From Chryseolinea sp. H1M3-3 (lineage in GTDB: Bacteria; Bacteroidota; Bacteroidia; Cytophagales; Cyclobacteriaceae): a stretch of 64,000 nt of DNA. Each line of letters begins with the position of its first letter. The first letter of the stretch is position 1. This document shows, piece by piece, positions 46,798 to 55,240 of this stretch. The stretch lies in contig NZ_JARKMY010000009.1 in NCBI RefSeq assembly GCF_029360725.1, forward strand, positions 310,001-374,000. Direction: 5' to 3'. Below the pieces are notes generated by a model. The model was not told the DNA's origin. It did not search any database and saw only the letters and a list, made by a program, of their open reading frames with translations. The translations under genes were made by a program, and so were the position numbers.

Positions 46798-48933
46798 CTA
46801 AGGCATTTTTCGCAGTCCTTCCCAACGCACGTTCCAATTTCCGTCTTTTGGAAACCCCGGGTTATTCCCGTCACTTCCATCCCACCCTGCGGCCATCATG
46901 GCCACTGCAGCCAACAGCCCTCCATTACCAGGCAGATAAAGTCGAAGGCGCATATCCTGATAGTTGTGACCATTTACCAGATATGTGTTTTTCTGTCCAT
47001 TCATTAATAGAGCGTCGATAGCTTGTCCAGGTTTATCAAGTCGCGCGGCAGTCATGGCTAACAATGGATAATCCCAGCCCCAAGTACTTTCCCATTGCCA
47101 GCGATTCATGATGTTATCAAATGTGTTGCTCATGATGGCCGTGTCGATTCGTTCATTCCAGGGTAAAAAACCATATGCGCCCACGACCGCAGGATGGTCT
47201 CTCCGATATTGATCGTCGGTATATGCTTCAGGTGTGGTGGCATTGGGTAAGTACAAATTATCCTTTACAGGCAGGGGACTAAGATTATCAAGAATGTCGT
47301 TCCATTTTTCCACTGCCGGCAATCCCAGGCGTTTTCGCCACTCCCTTGCGATTGACAAACCGTAGTACCAATACTGTAATTCATAAGCGGGATCATCTGT
47401 TTCCATCGGTTTAAAAATTTCCTGTGCCGGAATCAACGGATGGCATAGACGGTACTTCCCATCGCGCAATTTCACAAAGGAGGCCATAAAATCTGCAGTA
47501 TTAAAAACAAGATCTTTGTACTTCTCCAACGTCTTCTTGCTGGAATCATTTCGATATAATAACTCGGCTAAATATATAGGATGTGGCTGCTGCCAAATGA
47601 TAAATGCGCCAATATCAGATGGGCTTTCATCTCCGTGAGGATCTGTCATCTTTTGCCACCGGGCCCCGTCATAACCCTGCCATTGTGCAGTTGCTTTTGC
47701 CTCTGGCGTTACCGTGGTGTACCAGGGCATTGACTTTTCCATCCATGCCGCACGATTCCACAAGGCAAAATGAGCGGCATGCCACCAATGCATCTCCAGG
47801 TGAAACTTGCCGTACCAACTGTTCATTGTCAGTCCGGTTTCTTGCGGAGGCAACGAACCTGCACACTGAATTTTCGTAAGATATTGCGACAGTATTATGC
47901 GCCTTTCCAACTCCTTGGCTCTTGGGTCCGTACAAGCTGAAAAATCGATGGCGCCTCCTGAAGTCCAGAAACTTTCCCATTGTTTTACACTGCTTTCCTG
48001 GGTTGATTTGAAATCCAAATTCTTCCTCACATCATCCATTCGAAACGAAACTGAAAATTCGAAATGTTGACTTCCGTCGGAAGGATTCAAAATAAACGTA
48101 TGTTGATCCTGGGCGATTTGCCCTTCGCTCCAGTTGAGATGGGCAAAGTACGTTGTTGAATCCAATGTTCTCTTGATGGCAGCGCGATTGCTTTCCGATA
48201 ATATCAGGTCAGATGTATGTTTTTCCACATTGTCCCAATCGTATCCGGGGCATACGTGACATTCTTTTCCATAAGGGAATGTAACTTTAATTCTTAAACG
48301 GTCTTTCGAAATTAACGGTGACTCTATACGTGCAGCGATCGCATCGGTTTCCTGATGGGCATACAAAGTCACTTTTACAGGAATGCCTTCCACTTCATAG
48401 GAACTTTCTATTTCGCCGGTCCAGAGGTCAAGTTTCTGGTGAATATTTTGTAGTTCATTCAGTTGTGCTTCCTTCCCATTTTCTTTTAACAGGCTTAAGC
48501 CGATCAGTCCAAGGTGAAGCCTGTGCGGATTTGCGCGGAGCACATCGGTGATTTCTCGTGCTTTTCCACTCGAGTGTTGAACTGCATAAGGGATCATTGC
48601 ACCATCGCACGACGAAAATTCCTCCGCCACATCTTTGACATTGTATAAGTTTCTTGATGGAACACTGTGCCAGCCCCATTGTGATTGTGTCCCTAAAGAA
48701 ATACCACCTTCATAGTCTTCAGGAAAAGATTGAAGACCACTTACATCTACCGTAAAAGCAAATTCTCCATTTCCAACAGAGAGTGATCCAAGCGTATCGG
48801 ATTGATGAAGCACTACATTATGACGGGATACCAGTGCGAATCTATCAATCTTTTCTACGTCGGTTTTTGGGGAACAACACTGGAGGAAGATAGCTAGAGA
48901 AGAAAGTAATATGGTAGATCGAACGGTGATCAT
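46798..48933 (-). CDS. six-hairpin glycosidase-like lipoprotein
   Basis: 711 residues with a lipoprotein signal (SLAIFLQC, Cys near 19). An N-terminal beta-sandwich region (VVLHQSDTLGSLSVGNGEFAFTVD) is followed by an (alpha/alpha)6-type barrel with MNSWYGKFHLEMHWWHAAHF, EHPD-like segments and QWESTWGWDYPLLAMTAAR, the layout of GH65/GH95-like enzymes. Candidate acid/base residues are Glu in FHLEMHWW and Asp in WGWDYP; these are inferences. No CAZy family is certain. Envelope-located, 152 bases upstream of the Tat Gfo/Idh gene in the same direction, so the two may handle the same glycan. Confidence 0.75.
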   Translation of the reverse strand: MITVRSTILLSSLAIFLQCCSPKTDVEKIDRFALVSRHNVVLHQSDTLGSLSVGNGEFAFTVDVSGLQSFPEDYEGGISLGTQSQWGWHSVPSRNLYNVKDVAEEFSSCDGAMIPYAVQHSSGKAREITDVLRANPHRLHLGLIGLSLLKENGKEAQLNELQNIHQKLDLWTGEIESSYEVEGIPVKVTLYAHQETDAIAARIESPLISKDRLRIKVTFPYGKECHVCPGYDWDNVEKHTSDLILSESNRAAIKRTLDSTTYFAHLNWSEGQIAQDQHTFILNPSDGSQHFEFSVSFRMDDVRKNLDFKSTQESSVKQWESFWTSGGAIDFSACTDPRAKELERRIILSQYLTKIQCAGSLPPQETGLTMNSWYGKFHLEMHWWHAAHFALWNRAAWMEKSMPWYTTVTPEAKATAQWQGYDGARWQKMTDPHGDESPSDIGAFIIWQQPHPIYLAELLYRNDSSKKTLEKYKDLVFNTADFMASFVKLRDGKYRLCHPLIPAQEIFKPMETDDPAYELQYWYYGLSIAREWRKRLGLPAVEKWNDILDNLSPLPVKDNLYLPNATTPEAYTDDQYRRDHPAVVGAYGFLPWNERIDTAIMSNTFDNIMNRWQWESTWGWDYPLLAMTAARLDKPGQAIDALLMNGQKNTYLVNGHNYQDMRLRLYLPGNGGLLAAVAMMAAGWDGSDGNNPGFPKDGNWNVRWEGLRKMP

Positions 48934-49611
48934 TTCGTTTGGCTGAATGGCGCGATTATAAAGTCTAATTCGTCAAACATAAATAAGGGGTAATAGGAAA
49001 CTGTCATGTGCTTACCCACCCGTCGACGATGATCCGTGGACTATGGGAGTGACCATTGGAGTTCCTTAACCATGGCTTGAATATTTTCTGCATCAGTTGT
49101 TTACATAGCGCTATCGCCTTTGCTAGAATTTACATTCCTCGATGGCGGTGCCTTGTTGTTTAATTTGCCGATATTCCCAGTAACGGACACTTCAAAATTA
49201 TTAACAGCCTATTTGCGTTCGGTTAGCATTCAGCAAACAGTCGTTTGCCACTTACCGGTCTCCTGAAAATCTTACACACGCTATTATTGCATATCGGTTT
49301 ATGGATTAGGTTAGAGGCATTCATTCGACTCGGTTAAAGGAATCTGTTCGACAAAAACAACCGGTTGTCTCGTAAATGGTGAAGCACACATGCTCTGGCA
49401 TCTTTGGAAGCGTGCTGGAAACGACTGATAGACCCGCCTACATTACATCAACTTTTGGTACGAAGGTGTCTATCAAAGATGATAACTTTCTATATCAAAG
49501 TATGTAGCTGTATATTCGGTTATTAATAAACTTTTTTAACCGCTACTCAGTGCACTGACACTGGAATTTTTAGAAAAATTGAAAAATGGTTTTTAATGCG
49601 AATCAACTCTT
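48934..49611. other. long gene-poor interval
   Basis: 678 bases with no plausible gene on either strand and no recognisable RNA. The base composition is mixed rather than strongly AT-rich, so decayed coding sequence is possible. A partial -7-like box TATATTCG lies at 49511-49518, without a matching upstream element at the right distance. It separates the glycosidase-like gene from a very small reading frame. Confidence 0.4.
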
Positions 49612-49770
49612 ATGAAAAAAACAAAACGCTATCGTATGGCGGGTGCTAACCCGTATTCCATCTACGAAGTATTTACGATGAATGAAATTATTAACCGTTT
49701 CGCGTATCAATATCGTCCCTGGGAAATTCATCGCTTCGAAGAAATCTCTGTAATTCATTTCTTAAATTAA
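49612..49770 (+). CDS. possible 52-residue small protein of unknown function
   Basis: A short open frame from ATG 49612 to TAA 49770 encodes a basic, aromatic-rich peptide (MKKTKRYRMAGANPYSIYEV, then YQYRPWEIHRFEE). No family recognised, no signal peptide, no clear ribosome-binding site. In support of a real transcript, a perfect 16-base inverted repeat that works as a terminator starts 8 bases after its stop. The evidence is weak without conservation data. Confidence 0.35.
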   Translation: MKKTKRYRMAGANPYSIYEVFTMNEIINRFAYQYRPWEIHRFEEISVIHFLN

Positions 49771-49778
49771 CTTATGAT

Positions 49779-49818
49779 CACCACAGAGAAATGATTTAAT
49801 ACTCATTTCTCTGTGGTG
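49779..49818. terminator. perfect 16-base-arm hairpin, bidirectional terminator
   Basis: CACCACAGAGAAATGA at 49779-49794 and its exact complement at 49803-49818 enclose an 8-base AT loop. It lies between the small rightward reading frame and the leftward cupin gene, where it can end both. Confidence 0.75.
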
Positions 49819-49838
49819 AAAATTCCAATCGTCGGCCA

Positions 49839-50199
49839 TTATTTTTTTACAGGCTTCACCACTCCTTTATTCACCCATTTCATTACAAAAAACTTCAACG
49901 TATCAGAGGAAGTATTAGAGATTCCATGCATATCCCATGGTTTGGCATACATAAGATCTCCTTTCTTAATCGGCGATTCTTTTCCATTCAACGTCCACGT
50001 ACCACTTCCTGAAATCACATGCTGAAACTCCTCCTCGGCATGCTCGTGCGGAGGTTGCAATTGTTTTTCCGGAAGAAATTCCAACACCGCTGATATGACT
50101 TTCAAGATCAGGTTTTGAATTCCGTACTTGCCATAGCGTTCCTGCAGCGAAAGAAATAATACTGCATATCACAACAACGGGAATGGGCCATCTTTTCAT
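49839..50199 (-). pseudogene. secreted cupin protein with an apparent frameshift
   Basis: Two leftward frames overlap. The upstream frame begins at ATG 50199 with a good signal peptide or membrane anchor (VVVICSIISFAAGTLW). The downstream frame holds a cupin domain (QLQPPHEHAEEEFQHVISG, GTWTLNGKESPIKKGDLMYAKPWDMHGI), which ends at 49839 and has only a TTG at 50105 as a start. The frames are offset by one base, so removing one base between about 50105 and 50165 would join a signal peptide to the cupin. The segment normally between them in related secreted cupins also looks short. Either a true pseudogene, a sequencing error, or a TTG-started cytoplasmic cupin. Confidence 0.6.
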
Positions 50200-50230
50200 A
50201 TTGTATTTTTTAATTTGACGGTGTCACGCG

Positions 50231-51094
50231 TTACACCGGCGCGAGTGTCTTAGCCTTTCTAAAGACAGTGGGTGTTTGTCCATGATATTTTCGAAACATT
50301 TTTGTCAGGTGACTTTCATCGGTAAAGCCTAGTTCAAAGGCGATTTCATTGATCCGCATGTCGCTGTATTGTAAACGGATCTGCGCCAGTTTTAATTTAT
50401 AATTAATAATATATTGCTGCAGGCTTTCTCCGGTATGCTTTTTAAAATATTCACTCACATAATTAGGCGAAACATTGAAATGAGAAGCGATGGTTTCCGC
50501 TTTCAAATGATCCGGATGATAAATATGCTGGTGAATATAAAAGATCATTTGTTGTGATAATTTATCCTGAACCTTTTTCAATTCCGGCAAGTACATTGAA
50601 ATATTTCGTGCCACAATGGTTATAACGGTGTTGACTAGCTGCTGCACCAGTTCTTTATGCCAATGACTTTGGTTTACGTATTCATGAATGATTGATTCGG
50701 CTAACGTTCTTACCAAAGGCTTATCGCTTTTATTCCTGATGACACATCCGATCGGCGAGTGATTGTTCTGAAAAATATACTCCAATTTTTGAATCCAGTC
50801 CCCAAGATCGCTATGCACTTCTTTTGCTCTTTGTGCCTTAAGAAAAATATTATTGAATCTGATTAAAAGAAATGTCGTCGTTTCATTTACTTCAAAATGA
50901 TGCGGCACTTCAGGCATGATCAAAAAAAGGTGCTCAGCCGAATAATCAAATTTGTTGCCGCTGATTTTGTGGCTTCCCTTTCCCTGCATGATGTAGATCA
51001 GCTCAAAAAAGGTATGGCGGTGCTGTTCTACAGGGCATTCGTTTGATTTCTTAATGGTGATCTCAAAAGGTTGGAAGAGCTGTTCGGTATGCAT
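50231..51094 (-). CDS. AraC family transcriptional regulator
   Basis: 287 residues. N-terminal cupin-like sensing domain (VEQHRHTFFELIYIMQGKGSHKISG), C-terminal double helix-turn-helix of the AraC type (AETIASHFNVSPNYVSEYFKKHTGESLQQYI and IAFELGFTDESHLTKMFRKYHGQTP). ATG 51094. It is divergent from the MDR reductase gene with an 86-base gap; AraC regulators of this type often control the gene they diverge from, here a quinone reductase-like enzyme. Inducer unknown. Confidence 0.92.
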   Translation of the reverse strand: MHTEQLFQPFEITIKKSNECPVEQHRHTFFELIYIMQGKGSHKISGNKFDYSAEHLFLIMPEVPHHFEVNETTTFLLIRFNNIFLKAQRAKEVHSDLGDWIQKLEYIFQNNHSPIGCVIRNKSDKPLVRTLAESIIHEYVNQSHWHKELVQQLVNTVITIVARNISMYLPELKKVQDKLSQQMIFYIHQHIYHPDHLKAETIASHFNVSPNYVSEYFKKHTGESLQQYIINYKLKLAQIRLQYSDMRINEIAFELGFTDESHLTKMFRKYHGQTPTVFRKAKTLAPV

Positions 51095-51180
51095 ACCCCG
51101 TAAAGTACAGCATTAACCTGAATTTTTACAAGAATACTATCGCATGGAGGTGGCAATTTTACGCCATAAATTTTTAATCT

Positions 51181-52131
51181 ATGAAAGCATACACATTGAA
51201 ACAGATTGGGGGCGTAGAGAACCTCGTCCAAAAAGAAATTCCAACACCACAAATAAAAAATAACCAGGTGCTTGTAAAGGTAAAAGCTATTGGAATTAAC
51301 CCTGTTGACGCCTTTGTGAGAAGCAGTGAGCAAGGACTTTCGATTTTTGTAAATCCGGGCAAGGGTGAAGAAGTAATTTTGGGCTGGGATATCGCTGGTA
51401 TAATCGAAACGGTTGGATCAGAAGTTAATGGACTAAAAACCGGGGACGAAGTATTTGGCCTGATCAACTTTAAAGGTCATGGAAAAGCATACGCGGAATA
51501 TGTGGCTGTTGATGCGGCGCAAGTTGCGTTGAAACCCGGTAACATTTCATTCGAAGCGGCAGGTGCTGCTACGCTTGCTGCCCTTACCGCATGGCAAGCA
51601 TTGGTCACGCATGCGCAAATTAAAAAAGACGACAAGGTACTTATTCATGGAGCCTCAGGCGGGGTTGGGCATTATGCCGTGCAAATCGCCAAGCATGTTG
51701 GCGCGTTTGTCATTGGCGTAGGATCTTCCGAAAACAAGGACTTCATTCTTTCGTTGGGAGCCGATCAGTTTATCGACTATAAAAAAGAAAAATTTGAGGA
51801 GATCGTAAGGGATGCAGATGTTATTCTGGATTCGCTGGACAAGGAAAACTTGAAACGTTCTTTTTCCGCGCTAAAAACCGGCGGCAGACTGGTCAGTCTT
51901 ATTACTTTCTTTGATGATGAATTGAAAGCCTTGATTGCCCATAAAAAAGCGCAGGCGTATAGAATGACCGTGGAATCGAATGGCAATGATATGAAGTCAC
52001 TCGCCGACTTATTGCAGCAAGGCGCGCTCCGATCACACGTCACGAAAGTTTATCCATTTGATCAACTTCCGGACGCCCACATCCAGGTGGAGACGCATAA
52101 AACGAGAGGGAAAATCGTTGTTACGGTTTGA
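51181..52131 (+). CDS. MDR-superfamily quinone oxidoreductase-like enzyme
   Basis: 316 residues. Zinc-independent medium-chain reductase: N-terminal GroES-like domain (VENLVQKEIPTPQIKNNQVLVKVKAIGINPVDAF), Rossmann loop (VLIHGASGGVGHYAVQIAKHVGA), no zinc-binding Cys set. Quinone oxidoreductase or enoyl reductase activity with NADPH is typical. ATG 51181. Divergent from an AraC gene that probably controls it. The substrate, quinones or reactive aldehydes, is unknown. Confidence 0.88.
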   Translation: MKAYTLKQIGGVENLVQKEIPTPQIKNNQVLVKVKAIGINPVDAFVRSSEQGLSIFVNPGKGEEVILGWDIAGIIETVGSEVNGLKTGDEVFGLINFKGHGKAYAEYVAVDAAQVALKPGNISFEAAGAATLAALTAWQALVTHAQIKKDDKVLIHGASGGVGHYAVQIAKHVGAFVIGVGSSENKDFILSLGADQFIDYKKEKFEEIVRDADVILDSLDKENLKRSFSALKTGGRLVSLITFFDDELKALIAHKKAQAYRMTVESNGNDMKSLADLLQQGALRSHVTKVYPFDQLPDAHIQVETHKTRGKIVVTV

Positions 52132-52146
52132 CGGGAACGGTATATC

Positions 52147-53133
52147 TTATTTAATAAATCGAACATTTTCAGGAGAGCAGTGTACGTATACTGCTTCTCC
52201 TTTTTTAACGTTATTTTTTCGAGTTGTTACTGTTATCAAAATATCACCTACCGATATCGCGATTTCATAATGGCTTCCAAAAAAGGTGATGTGGATCACC
52301 CTGCCTTCTAAGGCATCAGATTTCTTCTTCGTGATTTTAAAATGTTCCGGGCGGACAACAAGTTTTTTTTCCTTTGGTTCTTTTCCCCACATTTTGTAGA
52401 ACAAGTGTGCTTGAGATTTCTCTATCAAATTGTAATTACCGAATAGTCCTGCAACGTATTCATTCAAAGGCCGTCGATATATCTTTTTAGGAGAACCTTT
52501 TTGAAGGATTTTACCATCCTTCATCACAATGATTTTGTCTGCCCAGGAGAGCACGTCCATCGGTTCGTGAGAAACCAGTATACACGTTATATCAAGACTT
52601 TTGTAAATACGCTTCAATACCTTCTTCAATGTATTTCTGTGAACCATATCCAGGTTTGAAAATGGTTCATCTAACAACAGCAAATCGGGCGACGTAATCA
52701 ACAATTTCGCCAGTGCAATGCGTTGCTTCTCCCCTCCCGACAATTCATCCGTTTTCCGTTCTAAAAGATGCGCTATCTCACATACTTCAAATAAAGCTTT
52801 TGCTTCATCGTTGCTAAGGTGATTCGCGTACGATAACACTTGCTCAACACGCAAAAATTTTGGTAGCAGAAAATCTTGTGTCAGATAAGCAATTGAGGAG
52901 TGGCCAGGGATCAAATTATCCTCAGGACCTTTTACAATTTCTCCTTTAAAAATCACTTCACCTGCATCAGGTTGTTCAAGTGCTGCAATAATTTTTAGGA
53001 GGGTACTTTTACCCGATCCAGTTTCTCCTGCGATAGCAATTTTTTGATTTTTGCTTTGCGTGAACGTAATATCTTCCAGCTTAAAGTTACCCAGGCCTTG
53101 CTTTGAGATGTTGAAAACGGATAGGAACCCCAT
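52147..53133 (-). CDS. ABC transporter ATP-binding protein with TOBE-like domain, no permease nearby
   Basis: 328 residues. Complete ATPase: Walker A GETGSGKST, Q-loop YLTQDF, signature LSGGEKQRIALAK, Walker B LLLLDEPFSNLD, H-loop LVSHEP. The C-terminal 80 residues (VRPEHFKITKKKSDALEGRVI) form a TOBE-like domain, as in MalK/PotA-type importers. No membrane subunit or binding protein is nearby. The ATG at 53133 abuts the stop of the zinc-ribbon gene upstream, so the two are coupled. Partner unknown. Confidence 0.85.
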   Translation of the reverse strand: MGFLSVFNISKQGLGNFKLEDITFTQSKNQKIAIAGETGSGKSTLLKIIAALEQPDAGEVIFKGEIVKGPEDNLIPGHSSIAYLTQDFLLPKFLRVEQVLSYANHLSNDEAKALFEVCEIAHLLERKTDELSGGEKQRIALAKLLITSPDLLLLDEPFSNLDMVHRNTLKKVLKRIYKSLDITCILVSHEPMDVLSWADKIIVMKDGKILQKGSPKKIYRRPLNEYVAGLFGNYNLIEKSQAHLFYKMWGKEPKEKKLVVRPEHFKITKKKSDALEGRVIHITFFGSHYEIAISVGDILITVTTRKNNVKKGEAVYVHCSPENVRFIK

Positions 53134-53847
53134 CTAGTTATGTTTCTGGTTTTGCCTGTTTTCCCAGGTGTCCATTTTGATTTTTTCAATCATCAGCGAG
53201 TTTTTAAATTCGTGTAACAGTCGCTCCATCTCTTGTTCACGCGCCTGTAGAGCCTGATAATCTTTTTCATGAGCGTCAATTACTGGTTTTAACTTATCAA
53301 GATTACCTTGCATGCTAGCGATTGCCTGGATGGACTGGCTTTTTTCTTCCGCTGATCCGTTTTCAGCTTTCGCTTGCATGTCTCCTAATATCTGCTGAAT
53401 GTATTCGATCATATGCCAGGGGTTGTTAGGCATATTCCAGGTGAATTCAATGTTGCACTTTCGGCATCGGTAACGATTACTTTTCCAACCTTTGTCATTT
53501 TTTTCTGTTCCCACGACTTTAAGTTTGTCACTGGTATGACACTTGGGACATTGTGCATTATCCTTTACCAACTTATTCAGGTAATCGCGTTGCTCCAAAA
53601 TAAATGCACGTGTATTTACATGATTCTCCAGGTGCTCGAGGAATCGGTCAACGGCATCCTGAACACCTTTATGCTCTTCGCCCAACTTTCCTTCGTTCAT
53701 TAAACGAATACTTTCTTTCTTGAAAAAGCCGGCAAGCTTTACCAGGTCACGCTCTTTCTGATTGAAATTTTTGTTCATAACGTCCAAAAATAGGAAATCT
53801 TTATTTCGTGCCTCACGGAATGAATAAAAGATTTGCAAGGCATCCAC
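53134..53847 (-). CDS. zinc-ribbon coiled-coil protein of unknown function
   Basis: 237 residues. Helical N-terminus, a zinc ribbon in the middle (AQCPKCHTSDKLKV and RYRCRKCNIEFTW, four Cys), and a long charged coiled-coil at the C-terminus (LDKLKPVIDAHEKDYQALQA). Cytoplasmic. The start is GTG at 53847. It shares a stop/start junction with the ABC ATPase gene. No function recognised; the coupling suggests a common role. Confidence 0.65.
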   Translation of the reverse strand: MDALQIFYSFREARNKDFLFLDVMNKNFNQKERDLVKLAGFFKKESIRLMNEGKLGEEHKGVQDAVDRFLEHLENHVNTRAFILEQRDYLNKLVKDNAQCPKCHTSDKLKVVGTEKNDKGWKSNRYRCRKCNIEFTWNMPNNPWHMIEYIQQILGDMQAKAENGSAEEKSQSIQAIASMQGNLDKLKPVIDAHEKDYQALQAREQEMERLLHEFKNSLMIEKIKMDTWENRQNQKHN

Positions 53848-53978
53848 TCCGTTAATTATATTTAACCATCAAAAAATCCTTATAAAAACTCGGACCCAGT
53901 ACACAGTTACATCCTGTGACATGCCGTGCTTCCTGCAAGAAGCATGCTTTTTTCTATTTAAATTTTATAAGGAAATAT

Positions 53979-54620
53979 ATGAATCAGAACTCAACAATAG
54001 CCGTACTTGGCGGCGGTGGCAGAACCGGTAAATTTCTTGTCACCCAATTACTTCAACAAGGTTACTCACTTAATGTTCTTCTTAGAAAACCATCCAACTT
54101 TGTTAATCATGAATCATTGATTGAGATAGTCGAAGGCGATGCGTTAGATATAGAAGCAATCCGGCAGTTGCTTAAGGGTTGTACTGCGGTACTAAGCACC
54201 ATTGGCCAACGGGCGGATGAGCCACTTGTGTCGTTACAAGCCACTTCAAATATCAATAAGGTAATGCACGAGATTAATATCCGTCGATACATACTTGTTG
54301 CCGGAATCAACATCGATACACCGTTTGACAAGAAAGGACCTCAGACATTGGCGGCAACTGAATACATGAAAACACACTTTCCTGCCATCCACGAAAACCG
54401 CCAAGAGACCTATAGGCTGTTGAGCAGGGATGAGCGCCTAGACTGGACGTTGGTAAGAGTGCCGATGATCGAATTCTCAGAAGGGAAAGGGGATATAAAA
54501 GTTAGTTTGGATGATTGTCTCGGTACAAAAATTACCGCCGGTGATATTGCGCAATTTATGATTCAACAACTGCATGATGACCGATTTGTAAGGAAGGCAC
54601 CGTTCATTGCAAATGAATAG
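53979..54620 (+). CDS. NAD(P)-binding atypical short-chain reductase
   Basis: 213 residues from ATG 53979, preceded by AAGGAAA. NmrA/atypical SDR fold with a Rossmann loop (IAVLGGGGRTGKFLVTQLLQQG), an NADP-type Arg (LLRKPSNF) and the conserved AVLSTIGQRADEP and YILVAG segments. Related to NAD(P)H-binding flavin reductase-like or divinyl chlorophyllide-like proteins. An ATG at 53916 would add an unlikely 21 residues. It ends at a strong hairpin. Confidence 0.85.
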   Translation: MNQNSTIAVLGGGGRTGKFLVTQLLQQGYSLNVLLRKPSNFVNHESLIEIVEGDALDIEAIRQLLKGCTAVLSTIGQRADEPLVSLQATSNINKVMHEINIRRYILVAGINIDTPFDKKGPQTLAATEYMKTHFPAIHENRQETYRLLSRDERLDWTLVRVPMIEFSEGKGDIKVSLDDCLGTKITAGDIAQFMIQQLHDDRFVRKAPFIANE

Positions 54621-54630
54621 TTAAGAAAGT

Positions 54631-54669
54631 TGTAAGCTTCAATGTGGAATTTTCTCATTGAAGCTTACA
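54631..54669. terminator. 14-base-arm hairpin terminator
   Basis: TGTAAGCTTCAATG at 54631-54644 and its exact complement at 54656-54669 enclose 11 bases. It lies between the stops of convergent genes (54620 and 54685), ending both. Confidence 0.8.
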
Positions 54670-54684
54670 GCATTGTTCACTTTT

Positions 54685-55224
54685 TTATAAGCTCGTATTT
54701 TTTTGCAATAACTGTAACATCAGCTCCTTAGGAACAGAATATTTTTCCGATGTCACTTCGAGTGGTGCTTTGACCAGTTGGTTGTTTATACGATATCCTA
54801 GCTCCATGGCAGAGATGTGTGCAGGGCCCCCTTCGTTTGCAACGAAATATTTTATAATGTGAACGAATTCATTCATGGTGCCGAGAACCCGTTTGTTATT
54901 ATTTGTCCTGGTAAGACGAATGTCTGTTAGTGAATTTCTAAGTTCAATTTCCTGGCGCTCATTGATTCTTACATCGTTGTCGAGCTGACGGATCAATGAT
55001 TCTCTAAACAAATGGTCGAAATCCTTCAGATCGGCCTTACGGATATCGATAAAGACAATCGAATAGGTAGTTCTGTCGTTGGTAAAAAGGATAAATCTTT
55101 TCCGCTCGATTAAAAATGTGTGGGCGTTCCAGTTACCAAACTTGTTTCCATAATCGGGTTCTAAATATGGATCAGAATTATTTAAAAACCCCTCTAATTT
55201 TTTGGAGCAAAATATTGTTGTCAT
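54685..55224 (-). CDS. DUF6933-like protein of unknown function
   Basis: 179 residues from ATG 55224, soluble, no signal peptide. The pattern TTIFCSKKLEGFL, WNAHTFLIERKRFILFTNDRTTYSIVF and DFDHLFRESLIRQLDND matches the DUF6933 family. No catalytic motif visible. It follows lgt with a 16-base gap in the same direction, so co-transcription is likely but probably not functional linkage. Confidence 0.6.
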   Translation of the reverse strand: MTTIFCSKKLEGFLNNSDPYLEPDYGNKFGNWNAHTFLIERKRFILFTNDRTTYSIVFIDIRKADLKDFDHLFRESLIRQLDNDVRINERQEIELRNSLTDIRLTRTNNNKRVLGTMNEFVHIIKYFVANEGGPAHISAMELGYRINNQLVKAPLEVTSEKYSVPKELMLQLLQKNTSL

Positions 55225-55240
55225 TGCAGTATATCACGGA

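Noticed and set aside
46761-47021. Rightward frame over the end of the glycosidase-like gene
   Set aside because: It overlaps the conserved C-terminus of the leftward gene and has no start context.
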